Assembly (NCBI GenBank): GCA_900766825.1
Contig: CAAFWU010000047.1
Span: 1-64,000 of the forward strand
Origin: Bacteroidales bacterium
Lineage (GTDB): Bacteria > Bacteroidota > Bacteroidia > Bacteroidales > Marinilabiliaceae
Length of the DNA stretch: 64,000 nucleotides
Reading direction: 5' to 3'
Every line of letters starts with the position of its first letter. Positions within the stretch are counted from its first letter, which is position 1. Below are positions 44,884 through 54,495 of this stretch, one piece after another. A program made the position numbers and the translations under genes. Under the pieces are notes generated by a model. That model was not told where the DNA came from. It made no database searches and was given only the letters and a program-made list of their open reading frames with translations.

Positions 44884-44913
44884 AGGTCTCAACATCTGTT
44901 TTCTAAGACGATG

Positions 44914-44943
44914 CAAAGGTAATGGTTTTTGATTTGAATGCAA
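44914..44943 (-). promoter_or_regulatory. Promoter of tRNA-Pro
   Basis: On the minus strand TTG (44941-44943) is separated by 19 bases from TACCTTTG (44914-44921), a match to the Bacteroidetes pattern, about 30 bases upstream of the tRNA. Confidence 0.7.
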
Positions 44944-45056
44944 GGGGTTTTGTGTAAAAAGTTTGCAGTGGGGGTAAAAAAGTTGTGGGTGGGTGAGAGG
45001 GTGCGATGAGGATTATGGGGGTTATATAATTGGAAATTAATTGCTTGTACTACAAG

Positions 45057-45089
45057 TTGGAATTTCTGATGGAGAAATGCTTATATTTG
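45057..45089 (+). promoter_or_regulatory. Promoter of the GNAT gene
   Basis: TTG (45057-45059) and TATATTTG (45082-45089) with a 22-base spacer; the start codon is 24 bases downstream. Confidence 0.55.
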
Positions 45090-45112
45090 TTTTGACACTT
45101 AAATAATTTCTT

Positions 45113-45706
45113 ATGACTAAAACTAAAAGTGATTATATGGACAATTTTATGGATGAAGATGGGGTTAAAGCTGTGGATGCGACTGAGGCAGCCCAAATGG
45201 AGGGTGGATTTTGGATTAGAAGAAGTGAGAGAGGAGATTTGGAGACGTTGCTGAAGCTGAGGGATGCTGCTCGGGAAATTATGCGGCAGAGCGGGAACAT
45301 GAAGCAATGGCCCGAGAGGGTGCCAGCACGAGAACTTTTTGAACGGGATATTGCAAGGGGCGAGAGTTTTGTGTGCATGGGGACCGATGGGAGACCTTGC
45401 GCTACCTTTGCCATGATTGAGGGACCAGACCCTACGTACGCTCGAGTGGTGAGAGGGACGGGGTGGTCGGATGAGGAGACACCTTATATGGTGGTGCATA
45501 GATTGGCTTCAGATGGGTCGCACAAGGGGGTGCTGAAGGCTGTGCTGGGGTTTATAAGGGCTCGAAGTGGGCACATTCGCATTGATACTCATGAGGATAA
45601 TGGGATTATGAGACATTTGCTGACAAGGGAGGGGTTCAACTGTGTGGGGACAATATTTTTGGCAAATGGAGAGGAGAGGTTGGCTTATGAATGGATAAAG
45701 CGTTAA
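45113..45706 (+). CDS. GNAT-family N-acetyltransferase
   Basis: A 197-residue protein whose part from about residue 33 (FWIRRSERGDLETLLKLRD) follows the GNAT layout. It includes the conserved strand YMVVHRLAS, the acetyl-CoA-binding turn near DGSHKGVLKAVL, and a C-terminal DTHEDNGIMRHLLTREGF typical of the fold. It probably acetylates a small amine or peptide; the substrate is unknown. The N-terminal about 30 residues are unusual and the true start could be internal. Confidence 0.85.
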   Translation: MTKTKSDYMDNFMDEDGVKAVDATEAAQMEGGFWIRRSERGDLETLLKLRDAAREIMRQSGNMKQWPERVPARELFERDIARGESFVCMGTDGRPCATFAMIEGPDPTYARVVRGTGWSDEETPYMVVHRLASDGSHKGVLKAVLGFIRARSGHIRIDTHEDNGIMRHLLTREGFNCVGTIFLANGEERLAYEWIKR

Positions 45707-45885
45707 CACTTGTGTACATTAGGGCACAAACAGATGAGGCGACTTTGGGAGTGTGCAAAGGGGTATAAGAAAATGAGTGTCAACTTGTACTATTTTATCA
45801 ATCTTGCGTACTATCGTTTCCCGAACAATTACAGTATTTAATTTTTATTTAACTTCATTGCTGCAAATATAAACACTTAAAGCAA

Positions 45886-47418
45886 ATGAAGCGAAGCTAC
45901 ATAAACAAGCTGAAACTAGTGAGTGCGCTAACACTCATGCTCTTGAGCACGCCACTGTGCATGACGGCCTGCAGCGATGACGATGATGATGACCCTGCCA
46001 CCGAGCTGCCATCGGCATCGGGCGTTAAGTTGGAGTCGTCGGTCCCCGCCAATGGGGCAACCGAGGTATATAAGTACATAAGCTCCATAGAGTTAACCTA
46101 CACCGACGAGGTTAAATTTGTAAGCGGCGTCACAGCAACTTTCAACGGACAGAACGTAAATATTGTGAACTTTGTAAAGAGCGGCAACAAGGTGACCTTT
46201 AAGTTTCCCGACGGCACCACACTTGCCGACGGACAGAGCTACACCCTTTCCATCCCCGAAGGTTTCTTTACAGACAAAAACGGAAATTCGGTTGCAGCCC
46301 ATAGCGTAAGTTTCACCACCGCCGAAAAGAAAGCCCCAACCGAAAGAACCCTCTGCACACCCAACCCAATGGCGCAGACCGAGGTCATCTTCGAATATTT
46401 CAACTCGATATATGGCCAGAAAATCCTAACGGCCTCCATGGCCAACGTAGCCTGGAATTTTGACGAAGCCAACCTAATAAAGACGGCCACAGGCAAATAT
46501 CCCGCCATTGCCACCATGGACTTCATCCAGATTTACACCAACCGCACCGATTGGGACAACCAATATTGGGTAGTTGACTACAGCGTGAGCAACGAGACCA
46601 AAGAGTGGGCTGCCAACGGAGGTCTCATTGGTGCATCGTGGCATTGGAGGGTGCCAGCAGAACGAGATCAGATCCCATCGAGCACCGCAAAGATGACAAC
46701 CAGCAACAAAGAAACAGTCTTTAAGCCATCGAACATGCTCAAGGAGGGCACATGGGAGCGCACCATTCGCAACACCGAATTGCCCATGATTGCCGACCGA
46801 CTGCTGGCTCTGCAAGATGCTGGCATCACTGTGCTGTGGCGCCCATTTCACGAAGCCGCTGGTAACTTCCGCGACGACACTAACAACACAGGCAATGGTG
46901 CTTGGTTCTGGTGGGGATGCGAGGGACCCGAGGTCTACAAGGAGATTTGGAAGGATATGTTCAACTACTTCCGCGAGCGAGGCATAAACAACCTCATTTG
47001 GGTTTGGACCACCCAGACTGGCTACGACTATCGCAACGATAAAATAAGCACCGACAGCCAATGGTACCCTGGCGACGACTTTGTGGACATTGTGGGTCGC
47101 GATAAATATGGCGACACAGATAATTTGACCACAGATAAAATCCTAACCCAATGCGCCGAGGAGTTCGCAGCCATTGTTGAGGCCTTCCCCAATAAGATGG
47201 TAACGCTGAGCGAGTGCGGTTCGGTACCCGACCTAAGTGCACAGTGGGCTGCAGGGGCACAATGGCTCTTTGCCATGCCTTGGTACGACTACGATGCCGA
47301 CAATACAGCCAAATCGCTTGATAATCATTGCCATGCAAACACCACGTGGTGGAAGAATACGATGAATTTCGAGCAGTCGGTGGACCGCGATGCAGTTAAA
47401 GCGGCTCTGATGAATTAG
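45886..47418 (+). CDS. GH26 endo-beta-1,4-mannanase, lipoprotein
   Basis: A 510-residue surface-type lipoprotein. The signal peptide ends at Cys29 (CMTAC) followed by SDDDDDD, the acidic patch typical of lipoproteins exported to the cell surface in Bacteroidetes. Residues about 45-147 are an Ig-like (Big_5) domain. Residues about 165-505 are a GH26 barrel with the acid/base in LWRPFHE (Glu323) and the nucleophile in LSECGS (Glu443). It should cut mannan backbones. No SusCD pair or other mannan genes are adjacent. A strong terminator follows. Confidence 0.92.
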   Translation: MKRSYINKLKLVSALTLMLLSTPLCMTACSDDDDDDPATELPSASGVKLESSVPANGATEVYKYISSIELTYTDEVKFVSGVTATFNGQNVNIVNFVKSGNKVTFKFPDGTTLADGQSYTLSIPEGFFTDKNGNSVAAHSVSFTTAEKKAPTERTLCTPNPMAQTEVIFEYFNSIYGQKILTASMANVAWNFDEANLIKTATGKYPAIATMDFIQIYTNRTDWDNQYWVVDYSVSNETKEWAANGGLIGASWHWRVPAERDQIPSSTAKMTTSNKETVFKPSNMLKEGTWERTIRNTELPMIADRLLALQDAGITVLWRPFHEAAGNFRDDTNNTGNGAWFWWGCEGPEVYKEIWKDMFNYFRERGINNLIWVWTTQTGYDYRNDKISTDSQWYPGDDFVDIVGRDKYGDTDNLTTDKILTQCAEEFAAIVEAFPNKMVTLSECGSVPDLSAQWAAGAQWLFAMPWYDYDADNTAKSLDNHCHANTTWWKNTMNFEQSVDRDAVKAALMN

Positions 47419-47443
47419 GAGATTACATATTATTATAAGGCAT

Positions 47444-47496
47444 AGACTCAACCCATTAGGCTCTGTGAGGAGCTAATGGGTTGAGTCTGTTTTTTG
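47444..47496 (+). terminator. Terminator of the mannanase gene
   Basis: A perfect 16-bp stem (AGACTCAACCCATTAG at 47444-47459, complement at 47473-47488) followed by GTTTTTTG. Confidence 0.9.
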
Positions 47497-47734
47497 TGGC
47501 TGGTAGTTATTTAGGCAAGAATTAGCTGACATTGGAGCAATAAATTTAAGATACTATTCAAACATAGTGCGGATGGACCCAGAGGGGTGAAATTGGAAAA
47601 GAAACGAGTGCGTATCAGATGATTAGGGACTAACAAGATACTATTTGTACCCCCAAAAGGGGGAAACAGTGGGCAAAAGGGTGTAATTAACTGAATTAAT
47701 GTAACACAATCGGTCTTAATTTAGGATTTTTTAG

Positions 47735-47742
47735 TAACTTTG
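47735..47742 (+). promoter_or_regulatory. -7 promoter element of the DJ-1 gene
   Basis: TAACTTTG matches TAnnTTTG. Confidence 0.5.
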
Positions 47743-47897
47743 TACCTACTCCAAACATCTCACACTGACCACTGCGCTGAGCATAGCAACGAGCAAACGG
47801 TTGCACAAGTGTTCGCCTCATACACCAGTTGTTACGGTTAGTGGAGAGATAAAGAGGAGACACAAAACACATCCAACAACAAAAACAAAGAACAGAA

Positions 47898-48461
47898 ATG
47901 GCAAAGAAGGCATATATATTTTTGGCTGAGGGCTTTGAGGAGAGCGAAGCCTTGGTACCATACGACATCCTTGTCCGTGGCGGCGTGGACGTTACACTGG
48001 TATCGATTAGCAACAGCACAATGGTGACCAGTGCGCATCACGTAACTGTGGTGGCTCACACAACGCTTTTCGACATTCACGCCATCGATGGATTGGCCAA
48101 TGCCGACTTGCTGATGCTGCCAGGTGGCATGCCTGGCTCCACCAACCTATGCCATTGCCAAATGCTGCGCGACGAACTACTCACCGCCAACAAGAGTGGT
48201 AAGATGTTGGCAGCCATATGCGCAGCACCTTTTGTTCTTGGTTCGCTCGGTTTGCTAAAGGGCAAGCAGGCAACATGCTACCCAGGTTTCGAGAAGGAAC
48301 TGGAGGGTGCAACAGCAACGGGCGAACAGGTTGTGGTGGACGGCAACATTGTTACGGGCATTGGAGCAGGTGCCGCAGCCGAATTCGGTCTAACCCTACT
48401 AAGCTTGCTGACCTCGGACAAAGAGGCTGAGGCAGTGAAGCAAATGATAATCATGAAATGA
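47898..48461 (+). CDS. DJ-1/PfpI family protein
   Basis: A 187-residue protein with the DJ-1 signatures: EGFEESEAL near the start, LPGGMPGS, and the nucleophile elbow AAICAAP (Cys108). The closest described type is the YajL/ThiJ/DJ-1 branch, cytosolic proteins linked to oxidative stress and carbonyl detoxification. Its stop codon overlaps the start of the next gene (ATGA), so the two are translated together. Confidence 0.92.
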   Translation: MAKKAYIFLAEGFEESEALVPYDILVRGGVDVTLVSISNSTMVTSAHHVTVVAHTTLFDIHAIDGLANADLLMLPGGMPGSTNLCHCQMLRDELLTANKSGKMLAAICAAPFVLGSLGLLKGKQATCYPGFEKELEGATATGEQVVVDGNIVTGIGAGAAAEFGLTLLSLLTSDKEAEAVKQMIIMK

Positions 48462-49198
48462 ATCATCTGAAAATAAAGATGCTGAGTGCGAAGCAACATA
48501 CCACGAAAAGTGTAAAGAGAGTGAGGGCGATAGGTATTATGGCTCTGGCTCTGTTGCAGTTTGCGCTGGCATCGTGCCACAGGAGTGCCAACAAGGAGAC
48601 GTCGGACATTGCTGGAATTATACCAGCGCAGGGTGTGGACACCGAGATGCCCGCCATGGAGGCTCGCTACACCAATTGGCCCGACCCCGACACCATGCTA
48701 ATCTATATTGACGACATGCGATATAAGGTGGCGAGCGATGGCAATGTAATTGCTCCCGATGGCAAAACAAAATTTTCATTGGGCAACGAAGGCAAGATTG
48801 AGCAACTATTTTTCTTGCAGATGGGGAACAGCCTTTTTCTCTTCTATTCGGACGTGACGCCCAACGGAACGGCCAGTTTTGCCCGACGCATAGACTTGCC
48901 CACGGGGCGTGCCCTCTGGACAAGCGACGTTATGGGCGTGGCGCTGAGCAAACCCATCATCAAGGGGCAGTTTGCCTATATTAGTTCGTTTGGTTTTGTG
49001 GGCAAACTGAAGCTAAAGAATGGTCAGTACGATTGGAAGTACACGAACCTAAACTCAGCAGGACGATTTGAGAAGTTTCAGCATATTAAGTTTCCATCAA
49101 AACGCGAAGTTGTGTTTGTGGCACCTCACCCTTTCTCGCTCGAGAGCGACACTGTGGTGATTAACGACATGACGGGCGAGATTATCAGAATGAACTAA
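48458..49198 (+). CDS. Lipoprotein of unknown function
   Basis: A 246-residue protein with a lipoprotein signal (LLQFALASC, Cys40). The mature part contains beta-strand-rich segments such as YKVASDGNVIAPDG and DLPTGRALWTSDV, reminiscent of propeller-like repeats but with no clear family. It is translationally coupled to the DJ-1 gene by a 4-base overlap. Confidence 0.72.
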   Translation: MNHLKIKMLSAKQHTTKSVKRVRAIGIMALALLQFALASCHRSANKETSDIAGIIPAQGVDTEMPAMEARYTNWPDPDTMLIYIDDMRYKVASDGNVIAPDGKTKFSLGNEGKIEQLFFLQMGNSLFLFYSDVTPNGTASFARRIDLPTGRALWTSDVMGVALSKPIIKGQFAYISSFGFVGKLKLKNGQYDWKYTNLNSAGRFEKFQHIKFPSKREVVFVAPHPFSLESDTVVINDMTGEIIRMN

Positions 49199-49387
49199 AG
49201 AAACAGAATTGAGGACATTTTAAACAGAGCAACGCAGGCAGATTGAATTTCATAACAAAACAACCCATCGCAGTTTGTAAATTACACAGAAATTTTGTAA
49301 TTTGGAGATAGGGAATGGAATAACCCTAAAAACTTAGAACAGAAGATTCGGAAAAAGGAAAAATGACCTGTAAAACGTTTGTTCGCT

Positions 49388-50743
49388 ATGTGCAAGAAGT
49401 TAGCATCGATGGCTGTCGTTATACTGGCCGCACTGCAGGGCATGGTCTTTGATGCCTCAGCCCAATATAAGCTCACCCCCGACAGTGTGCTCTGCTACGG
49501 AAGCGATGGATTGGTAAAGAGGCGAGCACTATATAAATACGACACAGAGGGTCGCGAGATAGAGATAAGCAACTATACTATAGACCGACGGAGTGGTTCG
49601 TGGTGCGGCACCAACCGCGAGCAAGTGACCTACGATGCCTATGGCGACGTATCGTCGCGCAGCACCTTCCGCTGGAACCAAACCAAAAGGAGTTGGACAA
49701 ACGCCCGCATAGAGACCTTTGCCTACAACGACAACGGTCAGCAGACATCGGCAGAGTCTATGAAATGGAACGCCCAGTTTGGGCATTGGGTTGGCGAAAG
49801 CAAAACGGAGAACGAGTACGCCCCCACGGGTCTGATGACCAAATACATAACCTTTGCTTGGGACGATAACCGAAGCCAATGGAAGACCTTGTGGGCTCTG
49901 GAGATGACCTACGATGACAATTTGGGTCTGAAAACCAGCGAGACACGCAAGGTGTTCCGCTCAGGCAATTGGGTCAACGAACACAGAACCACGTTTGCCT
50001 ACGATGCCGAGGGGCTGCTGACCGAGAGCGTATCGGCCGACTGGCGCAAAGGGGAGTGGGTGGAGAACGACAGCGTGAGAGTGAGCCGCACCCCAATGGA
50101 GGCTAATGGCGTCCGCAACGTAACCCTAAGCACCTATTTAGATAAGAAGCAGGGTGTGTGGAAACCCAACGAACGAAAAACAGAGGAGAGCGATGAGATG
50201 GGCAACGTAACCCTCTCGCGCACCGAGAGTTGGGACGGGACAGAGTGGAAACTCGTGAGCCAAACAAAGGACGACATTGAGTACGACAGCGTGAAACGAA
50301 TAGTGAAGCGCACCAGTTTTGTATGGACCGAAGGGCAGTGGATTGGCAAGGAAATGGTTGAGCGGAACTACAACGAGTTCAACGACTTGACCCTGAGCAA
50401 ACACTACGTTTGGAATGCTGTGATAAACAATTGGCACGGCGAGCAATATAACGTTATGGGCTACAACGAGGCTGGGGATATGACTCTGGACGAACACTTC
50501 CTATGGAACGAAAAGGAGAATAAGTGGGAGAACCAGCATAAGACATTTTACGTTTTCGACGCCAACCACAACAAAACGGAGGAACGGAGCGAGGCATGGA
50601 ACAAGCGCAAGGGCGTTTGGGAAGAGTTTTTCAAGGCTCGCTACGAGTATGAGATGAATGCCGAGGGCTACATAACCACCACAGCCGAGTTTCACGAAGA
50701 GAATGGCGAGTGGAGGTTGTTTCAAAAGATGGAGTATTTATAG
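49388..50743 (+). CDS. Secreted protein with YD-like repeats
   Basis: A 451-residue protein with a signal peptide (SMAVVILAALQGMVFDASAQ). From about residue 35 on it consists of about nine imperfect repeats of roughly 45 residues. Each has a Y-(D/N)-x-x-G-x-x-T core followed by a W-rich strand such as WRKGEWVE or WDDNRSQWKT. This resembles YD/RHS-type beta repeats found in Bacteroidetes cell-surface proteins. Function unknown. The upstream TTG at 49379 is a weaker start than the ATG at 49388. Confidence 0.72.
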   Translation: MCKKLASMAVVILAALQGMVFDASAQYKLTPDSVLCYGSDGLVKRRALYKYDTEGREIEISNYTIDRRSGSWCGTNREQVTYDAYGDVSSRSTFRWNQTKRSWTNARIETFAYNDNGQQTSAESMKWNAQFGHWVGESKTENEYAPTGLMTKYITFAWDDNRSQWKTLWALEMTYDDNLGLKTSETRKVFRSGNWVNEHRTTFAYDAEGLLTESVSADWRKGEWVENDSVRVSRTPMEANGVRNVTLSTYLDKKQGVWKPNERKTEESDEMGNVTLSRTESWDGTEWKLVSQTKDDIEYDSVKRIVKRTSFVWTEGQWIGKEMVERNYNEFNDLTLSKHYVWNAVINNWHGEQYNVMGYNEAGDMTLDEHFLWNEKENKWENQHKTFYVFDANHNKTEERSEAWNKRKGVWEEFFKARYEYEMNAEGYITTTAEFHEENGEWRLFQKMEYL

Positions 50744-50774
50744 GACCACGGAGGCAAACACATAGAAATAGAGA

Positions 50775-50819
50775 AGAGGTGCATGAGCATGATTGGCTTG
50801 TGCACCTCTGCTTTTTTTT
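50775..50819 (+). terminator. Terminator of the YD-repeat protein gene
   Basis: AGAGGTGCA (50775-50783) pairs with TGCACCTCT (50801-50809), followed by a run of eight T residues. Confidence 0.88.
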
Positions 50820-50874
50820 ACTTCAAGGAGCAGCTTTTAGTAGGTATGATGCACTTGGCTGAGGGGATATGGGC

Positions 50875-50882
50875 TAACTTTG
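50875..50882 (+). promoter_or_regulatory. -7 promoter element of the DUF493 gene
   Basis: TAACTTTG, 33 bases before the ATG at 50915. This sets the true start and rules out the longer upstream frame, which also overlaps a terminator. Confidence 0.6.
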
Positions 50883-50914
50883 CGTTAAGAACAGATACTA
50901 AAACCAAAAGAGTA

Positions 50915-51202
50915 ATGGAACAGAAACAGGTGAATGTTAAGGAGTCTGCAGCACGCCTGCGCGAGCAACTGGATAAGATGCCTTGGCCACAGAACTACAT
51001 GTTCAAATTTGTGCTGCCGAACGATAAGATGCGGTTGGATAAGTTGTTGGAGCTGCTGCCCAGCCACGGCAAGACAACGTTTGGGAATAGCAAGACGGGC
51101 AAATATGTGAGCGTGACTTGCGTTGCGTCTATGGCATCGGCGGAGGCTGTGATGGAAGTTACAACAGCGGCTGTGGGAATAGAGGGAGTTATTTCTCTAT
51201 AG
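50915..51202 (+). CDS. DUF493 family protein
   Basis: A 95-residue cytosolic protein. WPQNYMFKFVLPND followed by GKYVSVTCVASMASAEAVMEV matches the ferredoxin-like DUF493/YbeD family, proposed to act as small regulatory domains. The short form is supported by the promoter and by the upstream terminator. Confidence 0.82.
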   Translation: MEQKQVNVKESAARLREQLDKMPWPQNYMFKFVLPNDKMRLDKLLELLPSHGKTTFGNSKTGKYVSVTCVASMASAEAVMEVTTAAVGIEGVISL

Positions 51203-51274
51203 GAGAGGTTGAAGGATAGGGATATCTTAGGACACAGCGCAATACATTCAAAAGCAGATGATTAGAGAGAACGC

Positions 51275-52942
51275 ATGAGCAAAGTGGGAAGAATAATTGC
51301 GTGCCTTGGGCTGGTGTTTGCGCTCCTTGCTGAGAGAGACGCTGCGGCTCAGCAGAGGCTGCAACGGACATCGCCCGAGGCTCAGGGGGTGCCTTCGGAG
51401 TGTGTGGCAAGCTTTCTGGACTCGGTTCAGAGGGTTGCTGGGGCTGAGTTGCATAGTTTGGTGCTTATGCGGCACGGGGCTGTGATTTCGGAAGCATACT
51501 TTGCTCCGTTTAGAGCCGAGGATGCTCACACGCTCTTCTCTGTTAGCAAGACTTTTGTGGCTGCGGCTGTGGGCTTGTGCGTGGAGGATGGGCTGCTGGA
51601 TGTAGACGATAGGCTGTGCGACATTTTGGGAAATTGTCCCAAGGGGGGAATTGAGGATGTGACTGTGGAACATTTGCTAACCATGACGGCAGGCATAAGC
51701 CCTTCGTTTACCTTGCGAGACACGTCGGAGCAATGGGTTCGAGACTATCTGCATAGGCCTATGGCATCGGCTGCGGGCGGACAATTTGCCTATGACTCAA
51801 TGGTTTCCTATTTGCTGTCGGCTGTGGTGAGCAAGGTGGCTGGTTGCTCGGCTTTGGAGCTGCTACAGAGGCGGCTCTTTGGACCAATGGGCATTGAGGA
51901 GGCGCATTGGGAGGTTAGCCCAGAGGGGATATCGTGCGGAGGATGGGGCCTATGGCTTAGGGCGGAATCGCAAGCTAAGTTTGGACAGTTGCTGCTGCAA
52001 AGGGGACGGTGGAGTTTGGGTGACGGAGAGGAGCGGCAGTTGCTCTCAGCTCAGTGGGTGGACCAGATGATGGGGGTACGGGTGGACACTATGGGCTATG
52101 GTTTTCAGATGTGGCGATGCAAGAATTTGGGGACTATGCGTGCCGATGGGCTTCATGGACAGTTTATTATTGTGATGCCGAAAGAGGATATGGTGTGCGT
52201 TGTGAACCAATGCATTACTGCGGCTGCACCTGGACACGAGGAGATGCGTTTGCTTTTTGATAACGTAGCACGAAAGGTGAAGGATGGACCACTGGAGGAG
52301 AATAGGAGGGCTCTGCGGAGTCTAATGAGAATGGAGGAGGATTGCGCTGTGAGGCTGGAAATGGAGGATGATGGGGAATGGGAGAATTTTGGCAAGGTGG
52401 GGGAGGCGATGGAACAAGGTGCAGACTTGCAGATTAGCGTGGACACGGTGGCGAAGGGCGAGCTAAAGGCACGTGACTTTACGTGGACGGGGTTTAGACT
52501 CCGTAAGCGGGACAAGTCTCTGTGGCTGAGCATTGAGGAGACGGGGCATACCGAGCGGAAATGGACTGGGGAGTGGGATAGGCAGCCATTGGCGGAGGCT
52601 GTGGAGATGGAGTGCGGACAGGGGCAATGGGTGTACACAAAGGTGCCCAGAGAGGTGGTGCCTCACCCACGTGGGTCGGTGCGTGGGGCTTATGAGGGAT
52701 TGCCTAATAGTCTGACGGTGGCAGCCCGATATGCGGTGAGGAAGGATGGGAGGCTAAGGATAGACCTATGTTTTGTGGACTGGATTAGCAGGCTGAGCAT
52801 TGACATTGATGGGGAAACACAAGAGACCGCAAAGAATGGGAGACGGGAGAATATTGGGGAATGGGAGGTTAAATTGAGGATTGGGCTTAACTATAGGGTT
52901 CAAGGGGTTGAACTTAGGGGACGAATGAGGCTGGCGAGGTGA
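51275..52942 (+). CDS. Beta-lactamase-like serine hydrolase, exported
   Basis: A 555-residue protein with a signal peptide (IIACLGLVFALLAERDAAAQ). The class C beta-lactamase/DD-peptidase fold covers about 30-340, with the catalytic S-x-x-K as SVSK (Ser89, Lys92), the second motif YDS in FAYDSMVSYLL, and a HGQ-like LHGQF near residue 294. The C-terminal about 200 residues are beta-rich and unassigned. Such enzymes hydrolyse small esters or peptides in the periplasm; beta-lactam resistance should not be assumed. Confidence 0.85.
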   Translation: MSKVGRIIACLGLVFALLAERDAAAQQRLQRTSPEAQGVPSECVASFLDSVQRVAGAELHSLVLMRHGAVISEAYFAPFRAEDAHTLFSVSKTFVAAAVGLCVEDGLLDVDDRLCDILGNCPKGGIEDVTVEHLLTMTAGISPSFTLRDTSEQWVRDYLHRPMASAAGGQFAYDSMVSYLLSAVVSKVAGCSALELLQRRLFGPMGIEEAHWEVSPEGISCGGWGLWLRAESQAKFGQLLLQRGRWSLGDGEERQLLSAQWVDQMMGVRVDTMGYGFQMWRCKNLGTMRADGLHGQFIIVMPKEDMVCVVNQCITAAAPGHEEMRLLFDNVARKVKDGPLEENRRALRSLMRMEEDCAVRLEMEDDGEWENFGKVGEAMEQGADLQISVDTVAKGELKARDFTWTGFRLRKRDKSLWLSIEETGHTERKWTGEWDRQPLAEAVEMECGQGQWVYTKVPREVVPHPRGSVRGAYEGLPNSLTVAARYAVRKDGRLRIDLCFVDWISRLSIDIDGETQETAKNGRRENIGEWEVKLRIGLNYRVQGVELRGRMRLAR

Positions 52943-53039
52943 TTATTTAAGTTTAATTTGCATCGTAGGGTTAATAATTATCGACATATTCGCAATAGAT
53001 AACCAAAGAAACACAAACTATAAAGTTAGAAACAGACTG

Positions 53040-54311
53040 ATGAACACATCGAAAAAGTTACTCATTATGTCCTCAAAGTTAATGAGTTGGATTATTGCCG
53101 CTCTGGTAATCGTGACAACAAACATTGCCCCATGCAACGCACAGAGCAGCGAGGCAGCCAAGGTAGAGAAAGAGTTGCTTGCTGAGATTGCCGAACTAAA
53201 GAAGGGGTTGCCAGCCGAGGCGGTTAAAGATGTTATGTTCGTGGACAACGTGGAGTACAAGAGTGGCAAACTGAGCATGTATTTCACAATGACCGATAAA
53301 GGTGCAGGAATACTTAAGGCATTGAAAAACAGCTCGACCGAGGAATTAAAAAAGCTTGCCAAAAAGAGTATGTGCACCGACGAGGCATTTGGCGATTTCA
53401 GCCGAGGACTAAGCACAATTGGGGGTCAACTGGAGATTATCTACAGATATAAAGAGGATAAGGTTGTGATAACGCTAACTGCCGATGAACTACTCGAGGC
53501 ACTGAAGGAGTCGCAGGAGAGGGCTGCCACTGGCAACGTGAGGGATGCAGAATCTGGCATTGAAAAAGGGGAGATGGCTAACAACCTGATCGAGCAGGAC
53601 CCAGAGACAATAGAGACCACGATAAAGCAAGCTATGGTGTACGCCAACAATATGTGCCCAGTGGTATTGGTGAAAGATTTGCTTACAATGGACAGCGTGG
53701 TTTACAGAAATCATGAGGCCTATTATTACTACACATTTAGCGAGCACGGAGCCAATAATTTTGCTGCCATAAAGAGAATAAATAAAGAGGATTTTAAAAA
53801 TGCCCTTACGTTGGAGTTGCGCCAAAACACTGCAGTGCGAAAGACAAGTTGGATGTTGGGCAAAATTGGTGGTGCGTATCACTGCATATATAGATATGGG
53901 GGTGAGCAAGTGGAGTGCACACTGACTACTAAGGAGTTACTGAGCCTTGGCGAGGGACCAACAGACGCCACTACCAACCGCAACAAGAAGTTTGAGGAGA
54001 GGGCGAAACTGGAGGCTAAGCAATGCCCAATAGAGATTGAAAAGGGCCTTACGATGGTGGACTGTACATTCGATGGAGACAATTTAAACTTCATTATAGA
54101 GTGTTCTCAGGACAAATTCGAGACGGTGCGAGAGAATGCAACATCTGTAAAAGGAAGCACTGCGTTGAAGTTGAACATCGACCGCACAATGACAACTTTT
54201 GTGGCCGACTGCAAGAAGTTCAAGGTGGACATAGCCTACCTGTTCATAGAGAAGAAATCGGACCGAATGATAAGGTTCATTTATGATACTGAGACAGGAA
54301 AGTTTGAGTAG
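53040..54311 (+). CDS. Secreted protein with three related domains
   Basis: A 423-residue protein with a signal peptide (WIIAALVIVTTNIAPCNAQ). Three similar segments of about 100 residues follow: one starting KDVMFVDNVEYKSG, one KDLLTMDSVVYRNH and one KGLTMVDCTFDGDN. The first two end in IGG-x-x-x-x-IYRY followed by V-x-x-T-L-T-x-x-E-L; the third is the most diverged. It probably arose by internal duplication. I do not recognise the family. Confidence 0.7.
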   Translation: MNTSKKLLIMSSKLMSWIIAALVIVTTNIAPCNAQSSEAAKVEKELLAEIAELKKGLPAEAVKDVMFVDNVEYKSGKLSMYFTMTDKGAGILKALKNSSTEELKKLAKKSMCTDEAFGDFSRGLSTIGGQLEIIYRYKEDKVVITLTADELLEALKESQERAATGNVRDAESGIEKGEMANNLIEQDPETIETTIKQAMVYANNMCPVVLVKDLLTMDSVVYRNHEAYYYYTFSEHGANNFAAIKRINKEDFKNALTLELRQNTAVRKTSWMLGKIGGAYHCIYRYGGEQVECTLTTKELLSLGEGPTDATTNRNKKFEERAKLEAKQCPIEIEKGLTMVDCTFDGDNLNFIIECSQDKFETVRENATSVKGSTALKLNIDRTMTTFVADCKKFKVDIAYLFIEKKSDRMIRFIYDTETGKFE

Positions 54312-54402
54312 ATATCCATCCGCAAAGCGATTTGGTGGTTTCTTCCCACTGCACGTGTGTGGCCTCGCGCCAAAGTAACCTTATAAGAGTAACACATTAG
54401 AT

Positions 54403-54495
54403 ATGACAGCCGTGCGTTGCGAGTTCGACCTAACACGGCACCACCATGCGCTGACCGATGCCGAGGCTTGCACTGCCATTGCGCTTAAGATTTAG
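54403..54495 (+). pseudogene. C-terminal remnant of a DnaQ-like 3'-5' exonuclease
   Basis: A 30-codon frame ends in RHHHALTDAEACTAIALKI. This is the C-terminal exonuclease III motif (H-x-A-L-x-D-A-x-A) of DNA polymerase III epsilon-type exonucleases. No intact upstream part is present, although a frame just before it (54312-54402) reads VVSSHCT, which may be a decayed motif II. It looks like the tail of a degraded gene. Confidence 0.55.

Larger units (their letters stand above)
44614..45112. other. Intergenic region carrying tRNA-Pro
   Basis: Besides the tRNA, its promoter, its terminator and a 21-bp palindrome, the region 44945-45056 holds only AT-rich, GT-rich sequence without recognised features. 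Confidence 0.55.
47419..47897. other. Intergenic region before the DJ-1 gene
   Basis: After the mannanase terminator, 47500-47730 shows nothing recognisable. A -7 element TAACTTTG is at 47735-47742, giving the DJ-1 mRNA a leader of about 150 bases. Confidence 0.5.

Noticed and set aside
51275..52942. Beta-lactam resistance gene
   Set aside because: Motifs show only the general serine-hydrolase fold; the second motif is Y-D-S and most such proteins are not beta-lactamases.
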